Of a stretch of DNA of 64,000 nt, positions 38,731 to 47,467 are shown piece after piece. Within the stretch, counting starts at the first letter, position 1. The number at the start of each line of letters is the position of its first letter. Origin of the DNA: Streptomyces olindensis. Its GTDB lineage: Bacteria > Actinomycetota > Actinomycetes > Streptomycetales > Streptomycetaceae. Location of the stretch: the NCBI GenBank assembly GCA_000696115.1, contig JJOH01000094.1, positions 42,713-106,712 of the forward strand, read 5' to 3'. A program made the position numbers and the translations under genes. The notes under the pieces were generated by a model. The model was not told the origin of the DNA. It saw only the letters and a program-made list of their open reading frames with translations, and searched no databases.

Positions 38731-39954
38731 TCAGTAGCGCGCGGCCGTCCCGAGGTACTGCTCGGCGAAGGCGGCCGCCGCCGCGCGCGAGGTGAACAGC
38801 CGGCGCAGCCGGGCCAGCGTGGTGCCCGCGCGGAACGGGTCGCCCGACGCCGTGCCGTGGTACACCTCGGACAGCCACTGCGAGAACTCCTGGTAGTCCC
38901 ACACGCGCCGCAGACACGCCTGCGCATAGCCGGCCAGGCCGCCGTCGTCGCCCATGGTCAGGTGGGCCACCAGGGCGTCACCGAGCAGGAAGGCGTCGTG
39001 CAGGGCGAGGTTCATGCCCTTGGCGGCGATGGGCGCGACCAGATGGGCGGCGTCGCCCGCGAGGAAGAGCCGGCCGTGCACCATGGGCTCGACCACGTAG
39101 TCGTGCATGTCCAGCACGCGCTTCTCGATCAGCCGCCCCTCCGTCAGCGGCGGCACACCGGCCGCCCCCAGGCGCTCCTGGAGCTCCGCCCAGACACGCT
39201 CGTGCGGCCAGTTCTCCGGATCGTCGCCCGGCGGGCACTGGAGGTAGTAGCGGGTCACCTCCGGGCTGCGGGGCATCTGGCCGGCGAAACCGCGGACGTG
39301 GCAGCCGAACAGCACGCAGTCCGCGGACGGCGGCGCCTCGGCGAGCAGCGCGAGCCAGCCGATGCCGTAGTCGTGCCGTGCGATCCGGACCCGCTCCGGC
39401 GGCAGCGCGGCCCGGGTCACCCCGCGCGCCCCGTCGCAGCCGGCGACGAAGTCGCAGTGCACGACCCGCCGTTCCCCCGTGTCCGGGCAGAGGTACGACA
39501 CCGAGGGCCGGTCGGTGCCCAGGTCGTGGAGCCGTACGTCCCGGACGCCGAAGCGGATCCGGCCGCCGCGCACGTCGGCGTACTCGCGCACCAGGTCCGT
39601 CACCAGCAGCGGCTGCGGGTAGACGAAGTGGTGACTGCCCGTCAGCTCGCCGTAGGGGAACCGGTACCGCTCCCCGTCGAAGCGGAACTCGCACGCCGTG
39701 TGCAGCTCGGCGCGGTCCAGCAGGTTCCGGGCGAGGCCCCGCTTCTCCAGGCCCCGCACGGCCCATTCCTCGATGACGCCGGCCCGGGGCCGCTGTTCGA
39801 TCAACTCCCGTGTCTCCGTCTCCAGCACCAGGCAGTCCACCGAGGCGGCCCGCAGGATGTTGCCGGTGGTCAGCCCCGCGGGACCGGCGCCCACGACAAC
39901 GACTGGGAAGCGTTGCGGGGCGCCGGAGTTCGCGGCTGGGGAGGCGTGGGTCAT
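38731..39954 (-). CDS. pobA: 4-hydroxybenzoate 3-monooxygenase
   Basis: The 407-residue flavoprotein has VVVVGAGPAGLTTGNILRAA (FAD loop), ELIEQRPRAGVIEEWAVRGL (the PobA-type RAGxxE helix), FVAGCDGARGVTR (DG motif), GIGWLALLAEAPPSADCVLF, and GRLFLAGDAAHLVAPIAAKG followed by MNLA. It converts 4-hydroxybenzoate to protocatechuate. ATG 39954 gives the expected length. It lies 22 nt downstream of an APC permease in the same direction, so that permease may supply a related substrate. No pca genes are nearby. Confidence 0.88.
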   Translation of the reverse strand: MTHASPAANSGAPQRFPVVVVGAGPAGLTTGNILRAASVDCLVLETETRELIEQRPRAGVIEEWAVRGLEKRGLARNLLDRAELHTACEFRFDGERYRFPYGELTGSHHFVYPQPLLVTDLVREYADVRGGRIRFGVRDVRLHDLGTDRPSVSYLCPDTGERRVVHCDFVAGCDGARGVTRAALPPERVRIARHDYGIGWLALLAEAPPSADCVLFGCHVRGFAGQMPRSPEVTRYYLQCPPGDDPENWPHERVWAELQERLGAAGVPPLTEGRLIEKRVLDMHDYVVEPMVHGRLFLAGDAAHLVAPIAAKGMNLALHDAFLLGDALVAHLTMGDDGGLAGYAQACLRRVWDYQEFSQWLSEVYHGTASGDPFRAGTTLARLRRLFTSRAAAAAFAEQYLGTAARY

Positions 39955-39976
39955 GCGGTCATTATGGAGGCGGGCC

Positions 39977-41617
39977 TCAGTGGGCGGGCACCTCCGTGAC
40001 GGCCAGCTCCTCGATGCTCCGCTCGATCTCCTCGGGCCGGGACGCCGAGGCCCGTGCCCAGTAGTAGATCGCCAGCGAGAACACGGCGATGACCACCATG
40101 TCCCACCACAGCCCGATGCGGCCCTGCCCCCCGAAACCGCCCTGCCAGGAGATGACGCCCATGCCCAACAGGTAGACGGGCAGCCACTGTGCGGCCTTCC
40201 AGTCGAGCCGGGGCGCGTCCGGCAGGCCCCTGCGCGTGGCATACCAGGCGTAGCCGCCGAGCAGGACGTAACCGAGGAGGATGGCCACGCCGAGCCGCCA
40301 CAGCGTGTCCCAGGTGGACCAGTAGATGATGAGGTTGGCCACCACGAACGACAACGGGGACAGGACCTTGCCGCCGGGCAGCCGGTAAGGGCGCCCGCGG
40401 TGCGGCAGCCGGTCGGCGAAGACCCCGTAGGCCAGCGGGGCGCCCGCGTACATCAGCACGCTCGCCGAGGTGATGAAGCTGACCAGCTGCTGCCAGCTCG
40501 GGAACGGCAGGAAGCAGATCACGCCGGTCACGAAGGAGACGATCAGCCCGAACCACGGCACGCCGCGCGCGTCGGTGCGGGTGAAGATCTTCGGCGCGTA
40601 GCCGTTGCGGGCCAGGCCGTACGAGATGCGGGACGTGGCCGTCGTGTAGATCAGGCCGGTGCCGCCGGGGGAGACCACCGCGTCCAGGTACAGCACCACG
40701 CTCAGCCAGCCGAGCCCCAGCAGGGTGGCCAGACCCGCCCAGGGGCCGCTGATGCCGGGGTAGTCGAGCTTCGTCCAGCCGTGCGCGAACGACGCCAGGG
40801 GCAGGGCGGCGATGAAGACGACCTGGAGCAGGAGGTAGACGACCGCGCCGATGGCGACCGAGCCGATCGTCGCGCGCGGCAGGTCCCGCGCCGGATCGCG
40901 GCTCTCGCCCGCGAGCTGGATCGCCTGCTCGAAGCCCAGCAGGGCGAAGATGATGCCGCTGGAGCTGACGGCGCTCAGCACACCGTGCGCGCCGAACGGG
41001 GCGAAGCCGTGCTCGGTGAAGTTGCCCGGGTGGAAGTTGCCGGCCGCGATGATGAAGATCGCGGCCAGGGGGACGGCCACCTTCCACCAGGTGGCGGCGC
41101 TGTTGGTGTGCGCCAGGAGCCGCACGCCGAGGAAGTTGATCACGACGAACACGGCCATGAGGACCACGGCGACGACGAACCCGCTGGCCGTCAGTGTCCC
41201 GTCCTTGGCGTGCTGGAAGCCCTGCGCCCAGTGCCAGTGCCCCGCGTAGCCGATCATGGCCTCGACCTCGATCGGTGCCACCGTCGCCGCCTGGAGCCAG
41301 GAGAACCAGCCGAAGGACATGCCGGCCAGTCCGCCGAACGCGTAGTGCGGATAGCGGGCCGTGCCGCCCGCGACCGGGAACATGCCGCCCAGTTCCGCGT
41401 GCACCAGCGCCAGCAGCACGATCGCCACCGCGCCGATGAGCCAGGACAGGATCGCCGCGGGACCGGCCGCCACGACCGCCTTCTCGGCGCCGTACAGCCA
41501 ACCGGATCCGATGATGGACCCGACCGACGCCCACATGAGCCCGATCAGTCCGACGTCCCTGCGCAGTCCGCCCGGGCTCCCCTCCACCCCCACTGCCACC
41601 TGGTCGACGCTTGCCAT
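39977..41617 (-). CDS. APC superfamily amino acid permease
   Basis: The 546-residue protein has twelve or more membrane segments. GLIGLMWASVGSIIGSGWLY (TM1 with the GSG substrate loop), FPVAGGTARYPHYAFGGLAG and GIIFALLGFEQAIQLAGESR with DPARDLPRA are APC family markers. It forms the first gene of a short operon with pobA, hinting at aromatic or amino-aromatic uptake, which is inference only. Its Shine-Dalgarno AGAGG lies inside a potential stem in the leader. Confidence 0.88.
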   Translation of the reverse strand: MASVDQVAVGVEGSPGGLRRDVGLIGLMWASVGSIIGSGWLYGAEKAVVAAGPAAILSWLIGAVAIVLLALVHAELGGMFPVAGGTARYPHYAFGGLAGMSFGWFSWLQAATVAPIEVEAMIGYAGHWHWAQGFQHAKDGTLTASGFVVAVVLMAVFVVINFLGVRLLAHTNSAATWWKVAVPLAAIFIIAAGNFHPGNFTEHGFAPFGAHGVLSAVSSSGIIFALLGFEQAIQLAGESRDPARDLPRATIGSVAIGAVVYLLLQVVFIAALPLASFAHGWTKLDYPGISGPWAGLATLLGLGWLSVVLYLDAVVSPGGTGLIYTTATSRISYGLARNGYAPKIFTRTDARGVPWFGLIVSFVTGVICFLPFPSWQQLVSFITSASVLMYAGAPLAYGVFADRLPHRGRPYRLPGGKVLSPLSFVVANLIIYWSTWDTLWRLGVAILLGYVLLGGYAWYATRRGLPDAPRLDWKAAQWLPVYLLGMGVISWQGGFGGQGRIGLWWDMVVIAVFSLAIYYWARASASRPEEIERSIEELAVTEVPAH

Positions 41618-41623
41618 TCAAGG

Positions 41624-41667
41624 GGCCTCTCATCAACGAACTCGGAGAGTTCAGCGAGCAAGAGGCC
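41624..41667 (-). promoter_or_regulatory. Leader stem that could hide the permease ribosome-binding site
   Basis: On the plus coordinates GGCCTCT (41624-41630) pairs with AGAGGCC (41661-41667), enclosing a nested hairpin GAACTC-GGA-GAGTTC (41638-41652). The proximal arm contains the permease Shine-Dalgarno, 6 nt from the ATG. Ligand or protein unknown; may simply be a stable leader. Confidence 0.35.
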
Positions 41668-41748
41668 TCAGGCTAGGAACCGGTCACCGGCGGCAGAAAG
41701 ACGAGTTGTACGCCCTTGACCGGGCAGGGGTGTTTCCTGGCCATCGCT

Positions 41749-42177
41749 TCAGGAATCCTCGACGCGGCGATGGGGAAGTCGTGGGATCTCGATGGCCGGG
41801 CAGCGGTCCATCACCATCTCCAGGCCCGCCGCGCGCGCCCGCTCGTACGCCGCCTCGTCGACGACGCCGAGCTGGAACCACACGGCCCGCGCGCCCTTCG
41901 CGACCGCCTCGTCCGCGACGGCCCCGGCGAGGTCGCTGTTCACGAAGACGTCCACGACGTCCACGTCGAAGGGGATGTCCGCCAGGCTCGCGTAGCCCTG
42001 CTCGCCGTGCACCGACTCCGCCTTCGGGTGCACGGGCACGACGCGCTTGCCGAAGCGCTGGAGCACCTCGGCGACGCCGTACGCCGCGCGCTGCCGGTTC
42101 GACGACAGGCCCACCACGGCCCAGGTGTCGCCGAGCTCGGTGAGGATCCTGCGGACCGTTGCCTCGTCGCCGTACAC
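41749..42177 (-). CDS. CoA-binding domain protein (YccU family)
   Basis: The 142-residue protein starts at GTG 42177 behind GAGGAGGCCGCCG. It is a Rossmann-like CoA-binding domain: WAVVGLSSNRQRAAYGVAEV (dinucleotide-type loop), KRVVPVHPKAESVHGEQGYA, FDVDVVDVFVNSDLAGAVAD, and RCPAIEIPRLP at the end. Close relatives are single-domain proteins of unclear role related to succinyl-CoA synthetase alpha. It diverges from the cobalamin riboswitch. Confidence 0.85.
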   Translation of the reverse strand: MYGDEATVRRILTELGDTWAVVGLSSNRQRAAYGVAEVLQRFGKRVVPVHPKAESVHGEQGYASLADIPFDVDVVDVFVNSDLAGAVADEAVAKGARAVWFQLGVVDEAAYERARAAGLEMVMDRCPAIEIPRLPHRRVEDS

Positions 42178-42204
42178 CGGCGGCCTCCTCGGGAGTCGGG
42201 GAAG

Positions 42205-42375
42205 AGCTGCTGCCCGCACAACGACGCAGGGTGCGCGGTGATTCCCCGGCCCCCCGATCCGGAACTGACGCGCAGCGGTGAGGGGGACGGGCGGGGCCTC
42301 GGCCACTGGACTGTCGTGCGGACGTCCGGGAAGGCGCCCCGATCCGGGTGAACCCGAGTCCGAAGACCTGCTGGC
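42205..42375 (+). ncRNA. Cobalamin riboswitch (actinobacterial type)
   Basis: The order of conserved blocks fits a Streptomyces B12 riboswitch: ACGACGCAGG (42221-42230), CGGTGATTCC (42236-42245), ACTGACGCGCAGCGGTGAGG (about 42264-42283), CCACTGG (42303-42309), CCGGGAAGGC (42326-42335), and GAGTCCGAAGACCTGC (42356-42371). Downstream, GGGCCC (42417-42422) can pair with GGGCCC (42430-42435) as an expression platform before the GTG at 42459. Adenosylcobalamin binding would repress the following transporter genes, but these are broken. Confidence 0.85.
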
Positions 42376-42458
42376 GGCCCCCGCGGCCGCGCGCGGCGGG
42401 GGAGCACCGTACGACCGGGCCCCGCGATCGGGCCCTCGACGCCTGAGGACTGGTTTCC

Positions 42459-43133
42459 GTGCCCCTCGCCCGACCCGCCCGTGCCGCCGTGCTGCTCGCG
42501 GCCGGCTCCCTGCTCCTGACCGGCTGCGGCGACGCGCGGCCCGCCCCCGCGAAGGCCGCCGCCGTCCCCCTCGCCAACTGCGGCCACGAGGTACGCGTCG
42601 CGGCCCCGCCCCGGCACGCCGTCTCCCTCAACCAGGGCACCACCGAGATCCTGCTCTCCCTCGGCCTCGCCGACCGGCTCGCGGGCACGGCCACCTGGAC
42701 CGACCCCGTGATGAAGGGGCTGGAGAAGGCCGACGCCCGGGTGCCGCGCATCGCCGACAACAACCCCTCCTTCGAACGGGTCCTGGACGCGGACCCCGAC
42801 TTCGTCGCCGCGTCCTTCGTCTCCACCCTCGGCAAGGGCGGCGTCGCCACCCGCGAACAGTTCGAGAAGCTCGGCGTGCCCACGTACGTCTCCCCGTCCG
42901 ACTGCGCCGGCAAGGACAACTCGGGGGACGGTGACGGCGCGCGCGACAAGGCGCTCGGCATCGACACCGTCTACGGCGAGGTGCGCGACCTCGCCGCCGT
43001 GTTCGGGGTGAAGGAACGCGGCGACGAGCTCGTGGCCTCCCTCCAATAGCGCATGAAGAAGGCCACCTCGGGCATCGACGCCTCCGACGTCACCCTCCTG
43101 TACTGGTTCGCCAACTCCGAGTCCCCCTACATC
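42459..43133 (+). pseudogene. Cobalamin/siderophore-type substrate-binding lipoprotein (BtuF-like), broken
   Basis: GTG 42459 (GAGGA upstream) gives MPLARPARAAVLLAAGSLLL and lipobox LTGC, then NQGTTEILLSLGLADRLAGT and FVAASFVSTLGKGG, a BtuF/FecB-type receptor. Frame is lost at TAG 43047-43049 (CTCCAATAGCGC where CTCCAGGAGCGC would be normal); MKKATSGIDASDVTLLYWFA continues in the same frame after the stop to about 43133. The C-terminal third or more is then missing and permease sequence follows in another frame. Riboswitch context points to cobalamin. Confidence 0.85.
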
Positions 43134-43134
43134 C

Positions 43135-43614
43135 GCCGACGCCGAGACGACCAAAGGCGTGCTGTTCTGGCTGCTCGGTTCGCTCGGTGGCGCGGGCTGG
43201 ACCGACGTCCGGCTCTGCCTGGCCGTCCTGGCGGTGGCGCTCGTGGTGTGCCTGTCCTACGCCCGCACGCTCGATGCCTTCGCCTTCGGGCAGGACGCGG
43301 CGGCCGCGCTCGGGGTGTCCGTGGCCCGCACCCGCCTGGTGCTGCTGTGCGTCACGGCCCTGCTCGTCAGCTCGGCCGGGGCGATCCGCTTCGTCGGGCT
43401 GGTCCTGCCGCACGCCGCCCGGGCCCTGACCGGCCCCGGGCACGCCCGGCTGCTGCCGGTCACGGCCCTTGCCGGCGCGGTCTTCCTGGTGTGGGTCGAC
43501 ACCCTCGCCCGGACCGTCCTGGATCCGCAGGAGGTGCCGGTGGGAGTCGTGACGTCGCTGATCGGGGTGCCGGCGTTCGTGGCGGTGCTGTACCGGACGC
43601 GGAGGGCGCGATGA
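43135..43614 (+). pseudogene. FecCD/BtuC-type permease remnant (C-terminal half)
   Basis: ADAETTKGVLFWLLGSLGGA begins abruptly at 43135 without a start region, followed by the normal FecCD C-terminal half: LDAFAFGQDAAAALGVSVAR, SSAGAIRFVGLVLPHAARAL, DTLARTVLDPQEVPVGVVTS and LIGVPAFVAVL. Around 170 N-terminal residues are absent. Together with the lost receptor C-terminus this implies one internal deletion of about 0.9 kb. The stop overlaps the ATPase ATG (ATGA). Confidence 0.85.
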
Positions 43615-44416
43615 GCGAAACGACCCAGGGGGCCGCGCCGGAACCCGGGCTCCGCGCCGACCGGGTGTGCCGCCGGGCCGACGGGCGCCTCATCCTCGAC
43701 GGCGTCGTCCTCGCGCCGGAGCCCGGCTCCACCGTCGGCGTCCTCGGGCCCAACGGCTCCGGCAAGTCGACGCTGCTGCGGCTGCTGGCCGGGCTGCTCA
43801 CACCGACGGGCGGGGTCGTCACCCTCGACGGCACGCCGCTGGGCGACCTGCCCCGCCGTACGGTCGCCCGCCGCCTCGCCGTCGTCGAACAGCAGTCGGA
43901 CACGCAGGTCGAGTTGACCGTCGAGGACGTCGTACGGCTCGGCCGGTTGCCGCACCGCCGGGCCTGGACCCCCGCCTCGGCCGACGACGAGCGCGCCGTG
44001 CGAGCCGCCCTCGGAGCGCACCGGCCTCGCCGACCGGGCCGGCCAGCCCTCGGCAGACCCTCTCGGGCGGCGAGCGCCAGCGGGTGCAGATCGCCCGCGC
44101 GCTCGCGCAGGAACCCCGCGAACTCCTCCTCGATGAGCCGACCAACCACCTCGACATCCACCACCGGCTCGACCTGCTCGCCCTGGTCACCACCCTGCCC
44201 GTCACCACCGTCGTCGCCCTGCACGACCTCAACCTCGCGGCGATGTACTGCGACCGGGTCGTCGTCCTGAGCGCGGGGCGGGTCGTGGCCAGCGGTGCTC
44301 CGGGTGACGTCCTCACGGAGGGGCTCATCGCGGAGGTGTACGGGGTGCGGGCGGCCGTCAGCCGCGAGGGGCGTGAGGGGCGGCCTCACGTGCGGTTCCT
44401 GGGGACGCTGGGGTGA
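43611..44416 (+). pseudogene. BtuD/FecE-type ABC ATPase with two single-base insertions
   Basis: ATG 43611 starts a normal ATPase: GVLGPNGSGKSTLLRLLAGL (Walker A), VARRLAVVEQQSDTQVELTV (Q-loop). At about 44016 CTCGGAGCGC replaces an expected CTCGAGCGC, and near 44051 CCCTCGGCAG replaces CCCTGGCAG. Reading on in the shifted frame gives QTLSGGERQRVQIARALAQE (signature), LLLDEPTNHLD (Walker B) and the end at 44416. The uninterrupted frame runs to 44270 as nonsense. Gene is inactive unless the two insertions are sequencing errors. Confidence 0.85.
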
Positions 44417-44536
44417 GGGGCGGACGCCCCCTCGACAGCGCAGGCCTGCACGCCATTGGTGGAGCGATTTCGCCACAGTGACCGAAAAAAGCCGAGCGGG
44501 CCTGCGCGTGTCCGCCCGCCCGCCTAGGCTCGCATC

Positions 44537-45520
44537 GTGCTGCGCATCATCGACGCCCGTACCGGCGAGCCGGTCGACGCCGCCCCCGCCCGCCGGGGAC
44601 TGACCCGTGTCGAAGTCCACGCGTCCGACTCCGACACGACGGACCTGAGGGTGCTGCTCGTGGCGGACCTGCTCATCCGGGCCCTGGAACTCGGCGGCAC
44701 CCCCGTGTGGGCGATGCTGACCGGCGGCCGTCGGCAGGCGGAGCTGCGGGCGAGCGCCGCGACGCTCGGCATCCGCCCCTTCGAGGACAGTGCCGACGTC
44801 GGCGCGGGCCTGGGTGAGTCCCAGGTCATCCATGTCGCCGGGGAGGCCGAGGCACCACCGGACGGAGTACGGATCGCCGTCGCGCCCGTGCGGCGGGGGA
44901 ATCCCGGCGCGCCGGTCGACGGGGCAGGGGGAAGGGGCGCGCCGGTCGATGGGCCAGGGAGGTGGGGCGCGTCGGTCGATGGGCCGGGGGGACCGGAAGC
45001 CCCTGGTGCGCCGGCCGGTGAGCCGGCGGAAGCGGGCGGCTCGGCCGGTGGCTCGCCGGAACCGGGCGCGAGGGGCGGTGAGGGGCCGCACGGCCGGCCG
45101 GCGGAGCGGGGCCCGTCGCACAGTCGCTCGGCGGCATCGGCGGCATCGGCGGCATCGGCGGGCCCGCAGAAGCCGGGCGGCGATCCCGCCGTTCTGCGGC
45201 TCGCGCTGCTCGCCCGGCACCACAGCGCTCCCGTGGAACTGGAGGCGGCCGGTCTCGACGACGCCGGTGTCACCCTCGCCCGCTGGCGGCGCGCCGTCGC
45301 CCGCTGGGCGCGGCGGCCCTCGCGGCCGGTGCCCGACGACGTGCGCGGGCGGCTGCGCGCGGCCTGGGAGGACGACCTGGACGTGCCCGGGGTGCTGGAC
45401 GTGCTGCGCCACGTCGAGACCGACCCGGACCTGCCGGACGGCGCCCGCTTCGAGACGTACGCCTACGCCGACCGGCTCCTCGGCCTCGAACTCACCCGTG
45501 ACCTGGGATCCCTCTCATGA
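44537..45520 (+). CDS. CysS-related hypothetical protein without catalytic motif, with repeat insert
   Basis: GTG 44537 opens 327 residues. The start (MLRIIDARTGEPVDAAPARR... LRVLLVADLLIRALELGGTP) matches the layout of the cysteinyl-tRNA synthetase/MshC nucleotide-binding entry but lacks the HIGH motif and zinc Cys. The C-terminal 100 residues (GVTLARWRRAVARWARRPSR; LRAAWEDDLDVPGVLDVLRH) resemble the CysS helical domain. The middle (about 120-215) is a low-complexity insert. It overlaps sixA by 4 nt. Role unknown; cysteine or mycothiol metabolism is only a guess. Confidence 0.65.
   Translation: MLRIIDARTGEPVDAAPARRGLTRVEVHASDSDTTDLRVLLVADLLIRALELGGTPVWAMLTGGRRQAELRASAATLGIRPFEDSADVGAGLGESQVIHVAGEAEAPPDGVRIAVAPVRRGNPGAPVDGAGGRGAPVDGPGRWGASVDGPGGPEAPGAPAGEPAEAGGSAGGSPEPGARGGEGPHGRPAERGPSHSRSAASAASAASAGPQKPGGDPAVLRLALLARHHSAPVELEAAGLDDAGVTLARWRRAVARWARRPSRPVPDDVRGRLRAAWEDDLDVPGVLDVLRHVETDPDLPDGARFETYAYADRLLGLELTRDLGSLS
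44905..45170 (+). repeat. Degenerate in-frame repeats inside the CysS-related gene
   Basis: Three ~33-bp near-copies based on GCGCGCCGGTCGATGGGCCA encode GAPVDGxG-type units. Further on, GGCATCGGC repeats encode AASAASAAS at about 45132-45160. Both arrays keep the frame and look like recent slippage expansion. Confidence 0.75.
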
Positions 45521-46059
45521 TCGAGCGTGCCGGAGCCGGCCCCCTGCGCCGACTGGTCGTGCTGCGGCACGCCAAGTCCGCCTGGCCCGTGGACGTCACC
45601 GACCACGAGCGCCCGCTCGCCCCGCGCGGCCGCCGGGACGCCCCCGCCGCGGGCCGTGCCCTGGCCGAGGCCGACTGCCTCCCGGACCTCGCCCTGTGCT
45701 CCACCGCCGTACGCGCCCGCCGGACCTGGGACCTGGCCGCGGCCGAGTGGGGCACGCCCCCGCCGGTCCGGTTCGACCGGCGCCTGTACGCCGCCGGCGC
45801 CCCCGGCCTCCTGGCCGTCGTCCACGAGGTACCCGCCGAAGTGGAGACGCTGCTGCTGATCGGGCACAACCCCGGCCTGGAGGAACTGGTCCTGGCGCTC
45901 GCCGGCGACGGCCTCGACGACACCCTGGAACGGGTCGGCACGAAGTTCCCCACCTCGGCGATCGCCGTCCTGTCCTGGCGCGGCGCCACCTGGCGGGCGC
46001 TCGCCCCCGGCACGGCGTTGCTCACGTCCGTGACCGTGCCCCGGGGCGCGAAGAAGTAG
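45517..46059 (+). CDS. SixA-type histidine phosphatase
   Basis: The 180-residue protein begins MIERAGAGPLRRLVVLRHAK; RHAKS (17-21) holds the phosphorylated His, with RAR for the Arg pocket, and LLLIGHNPGLEEL gives the second His. SixA dephosphorylates phosphohistidine (for example on HPt or PTS proteins) in enterobacteria; substrates in Streptomyces are unknown. It overlaps the CysS-related gene (ATGA), so the two are translationally coupled. Confidence 0.9.
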   Translation: MIERAGAGPLRRLVVLRHAKSAWPVDVTDHERPLAPRGRRDAPAAGRALAEADCLPDLALCSTAVRARRTWDLAAAEWGTPPPVRFDRRLYAAGAPGLLAVVHEVPAEVETLLLIGHNPGLEELVLALAGDGLDDTLERVGTKFPTSAIAVLSWRGATWRALAPGTALLTSVTVPRGAKK

Positions 46060-46086
46060 CCCCGGGCCCGCGCATAGGCTGGCCGG

Positions 46087-46713
46087 ATGCAGGACGAATA
46101 CCGCACGGTCGCCCACGCGGGCGTGCACGAGACCGAGGTCAACCGCTCCCGCTTCCTGTGCGCCCTCGCCCCGGCGGCCACCGAGCAGGAGGCCCAGGCG
46201 TTCATCGCCACGGTCCGCAAGGAGCACGCCGACGCCACCCACAACTGCTGGGCGTACGTCATCGGCGCCGACGCCTCCGTCCAGAAGGCGAGCGACGACG
46301 GCGAACCCGGCGGCACCGCCGGCGTCCCCATGCTCCAGATGCTGCTGCGCCGCGACATGCGGTACGTCGTCGCCGTCGTCACCCGCTACTACGGCGGGGT
46401 CAAGCTCGGCGCGGGCGGGCTCATCCGCGCGTACGGCGGGGCCGTGGGCGAGGCCTTGGACACCCTGGGCACGCGCACCCGACGCAGGTACCGCCTCGCC
46501 ACGATCACCGTCGACCACCAGCGGGCCGGAAAGCTGGAGAACGACCTGCGCACCACCGGACGCGAGGTACGGGACGTCCGCTACGGGGAGGCGGTCACGA
46601 TCGAGATCGCCCTGCCGGACGCGGACGTGGACGCCGCCCGCGCCTGGCTCGCGGACGCGACCGCCGGCACCGCCCGCTTCGACCTGGGCGGGGAGGCGTA
46701 CGGCGACGCCTGA
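46087..46713 (+). CDS. YigZ/IMPACT family protein
   Basis: The 208-residue protein has the UPF0029 N-terminal domain: EVNRSRFLCALAPAATEQEA, HADATHNCWAYVIGADASVQ, SDDGEPGGTAGVPMLQMLLR and VTRYYGGVKLGAGGLIRAYG; a small DUF1949 C-terminal domain follows. Family members bind nucleic acid or ribosome-associated factors (IMPACT regulates GCN2 in eukaryotes). It lies 27 nt after sixA in the same direction. Confidence 0.92.
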   Translation: MQDEYRTVAHAGVHETEVNRSRFLCALAPAATEQEAQAFIATVRKEHADATHNCWAYVIGADASVQKASDDGEPGGTAGVPMLQMLLRRDMRYVVAVVTRYYGGVKLGAGGLIRAYGGAVGEALDTLGTRTRRRYRLATITVDHQRAGKLENDLRTTGREVRDVRYGEAVTIEIALPDADVDAARAWLADATAGTARFDLGGEAYGDA

Positions 46714-46732
46714 GTGTCAAGGGGCGGTCGCG

Positions 46733-47467
46733 TCACGCCGGTTGCCAGAGCTGGGTGAGCGTCGAGGCGGTGAGCAGCTGCTCGGGGCTTCCCCGGCCTG
46801 CCAGGCGGCCGTCGCGAAGCAGGAGGCAGGCGTGCGCCGCGCGCGCGGCTTCCAGGTCGTGGGTGGCCTGGACGACGGTCACTCCGTCGGTGACCAGCTC
46901 CGTCAGGAGGGTCGCGATCCGCTCTCGTGCCTCGGGGTCGAGGCCGGTGGTCGGCTCGTCCAGCAGCAGCAGGTCCGACTCCTGGGCGAGCCCTTGGGCG
47001 ATCAGGGCGCGCTGTCGCTGTCCGCCGGACAGCTCGCCGAGCTGACGGGTGGCGAGGCCGGCGATGCCCAGTCGCTCCATGGCCGTGTCGACGGTGACGC
47101 GGTCCTGTCGGGTCAGCCGGCGCCACGGACCGCGTTCGCCCCAGCGCCCCATCTCCACCGTCTGTCTGACCGTCAACGGCAGCGCGTCTCCGACGGCGCC
47201 GCGTTGCGGGACGAACGCGGGTGGCCGGTCGCCCTCGTGGTGGAGCTCGCCTGACGTGGGGTGGATCACACCGGCCAGCACTCCGAGCAGGGTGGACTTC
47301 CCGCTGCCGTTCGGGCCGACCAGTGCCGTGGTGGCCAACGCCGGTATCTCTGCGTCGATTTGATGCAGGACGGGGCGGCCCGGATATCCGGCGCAGAGTC
47401 CGGTGAAGCGGATGCGGGGCGTTCTGTTCCGGGCGGGAGCGGGCGAACGTGGGGATGAGTTGAACAT
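46733..47467 (-). CDS. aztA: Zinc ABC transporter ATP-binding protein AztA
   Basis: The 244-residue ATPase has GYPGRPVLHQ, ALVGPNGSGKSTLLGVLAGV (Walker A), RPPAFVPQRGAVGDALPLTV (Q-loop), LGELSGGQRQRALIAQGLAQ (signature) and LLLLDEPTTGLD (Walker B). I use ATG 47467 because a perfect TATAAT on the minus strand ends 7 nt upstream, making it leaderless; ATG 47476 lies inside that box. The partner permease aztB is divergent, unlike typical collinear operons. Confidence 0.88.
   Translation of the reverse strand: MFNSSPRSPAPARNRTPRIRFTGLCAGYPGRPVLHQIDAEIPALATTALVGPNGSGKSTLLGVLAGVIHPTSGELHHEGDRPPAFVPQRGAVGDALPLTVRQTVEMGRWGERGPWRRLTRQDRVTVDTAMERLGIAGLATRQLGELSGGQRQRALIAQGLAQESDLLLLDEPTTGLDPEARERIATLLTELVTDGVTVVQATHDLEAARAAHACLLLRDGRLAGRGSPEQLLTASTLTQLWQPA

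Noticed and set aside
42459..44416. Selenocysteine, programmed frameshift or read-through as explanations for the broken BtuFCD genes
   Set aside because: The stop is TAG, not TGA; the ATPase has two separate +1 insertions without slippery sequence, and large parts of receptor and permease are deleted. Decay explains everything.
47460..47465. TTGAAC as a -35 for aztB
   Set aside because: Spacer to TATAGT is 11 nt, too short; probably only part of the Zur-like box.
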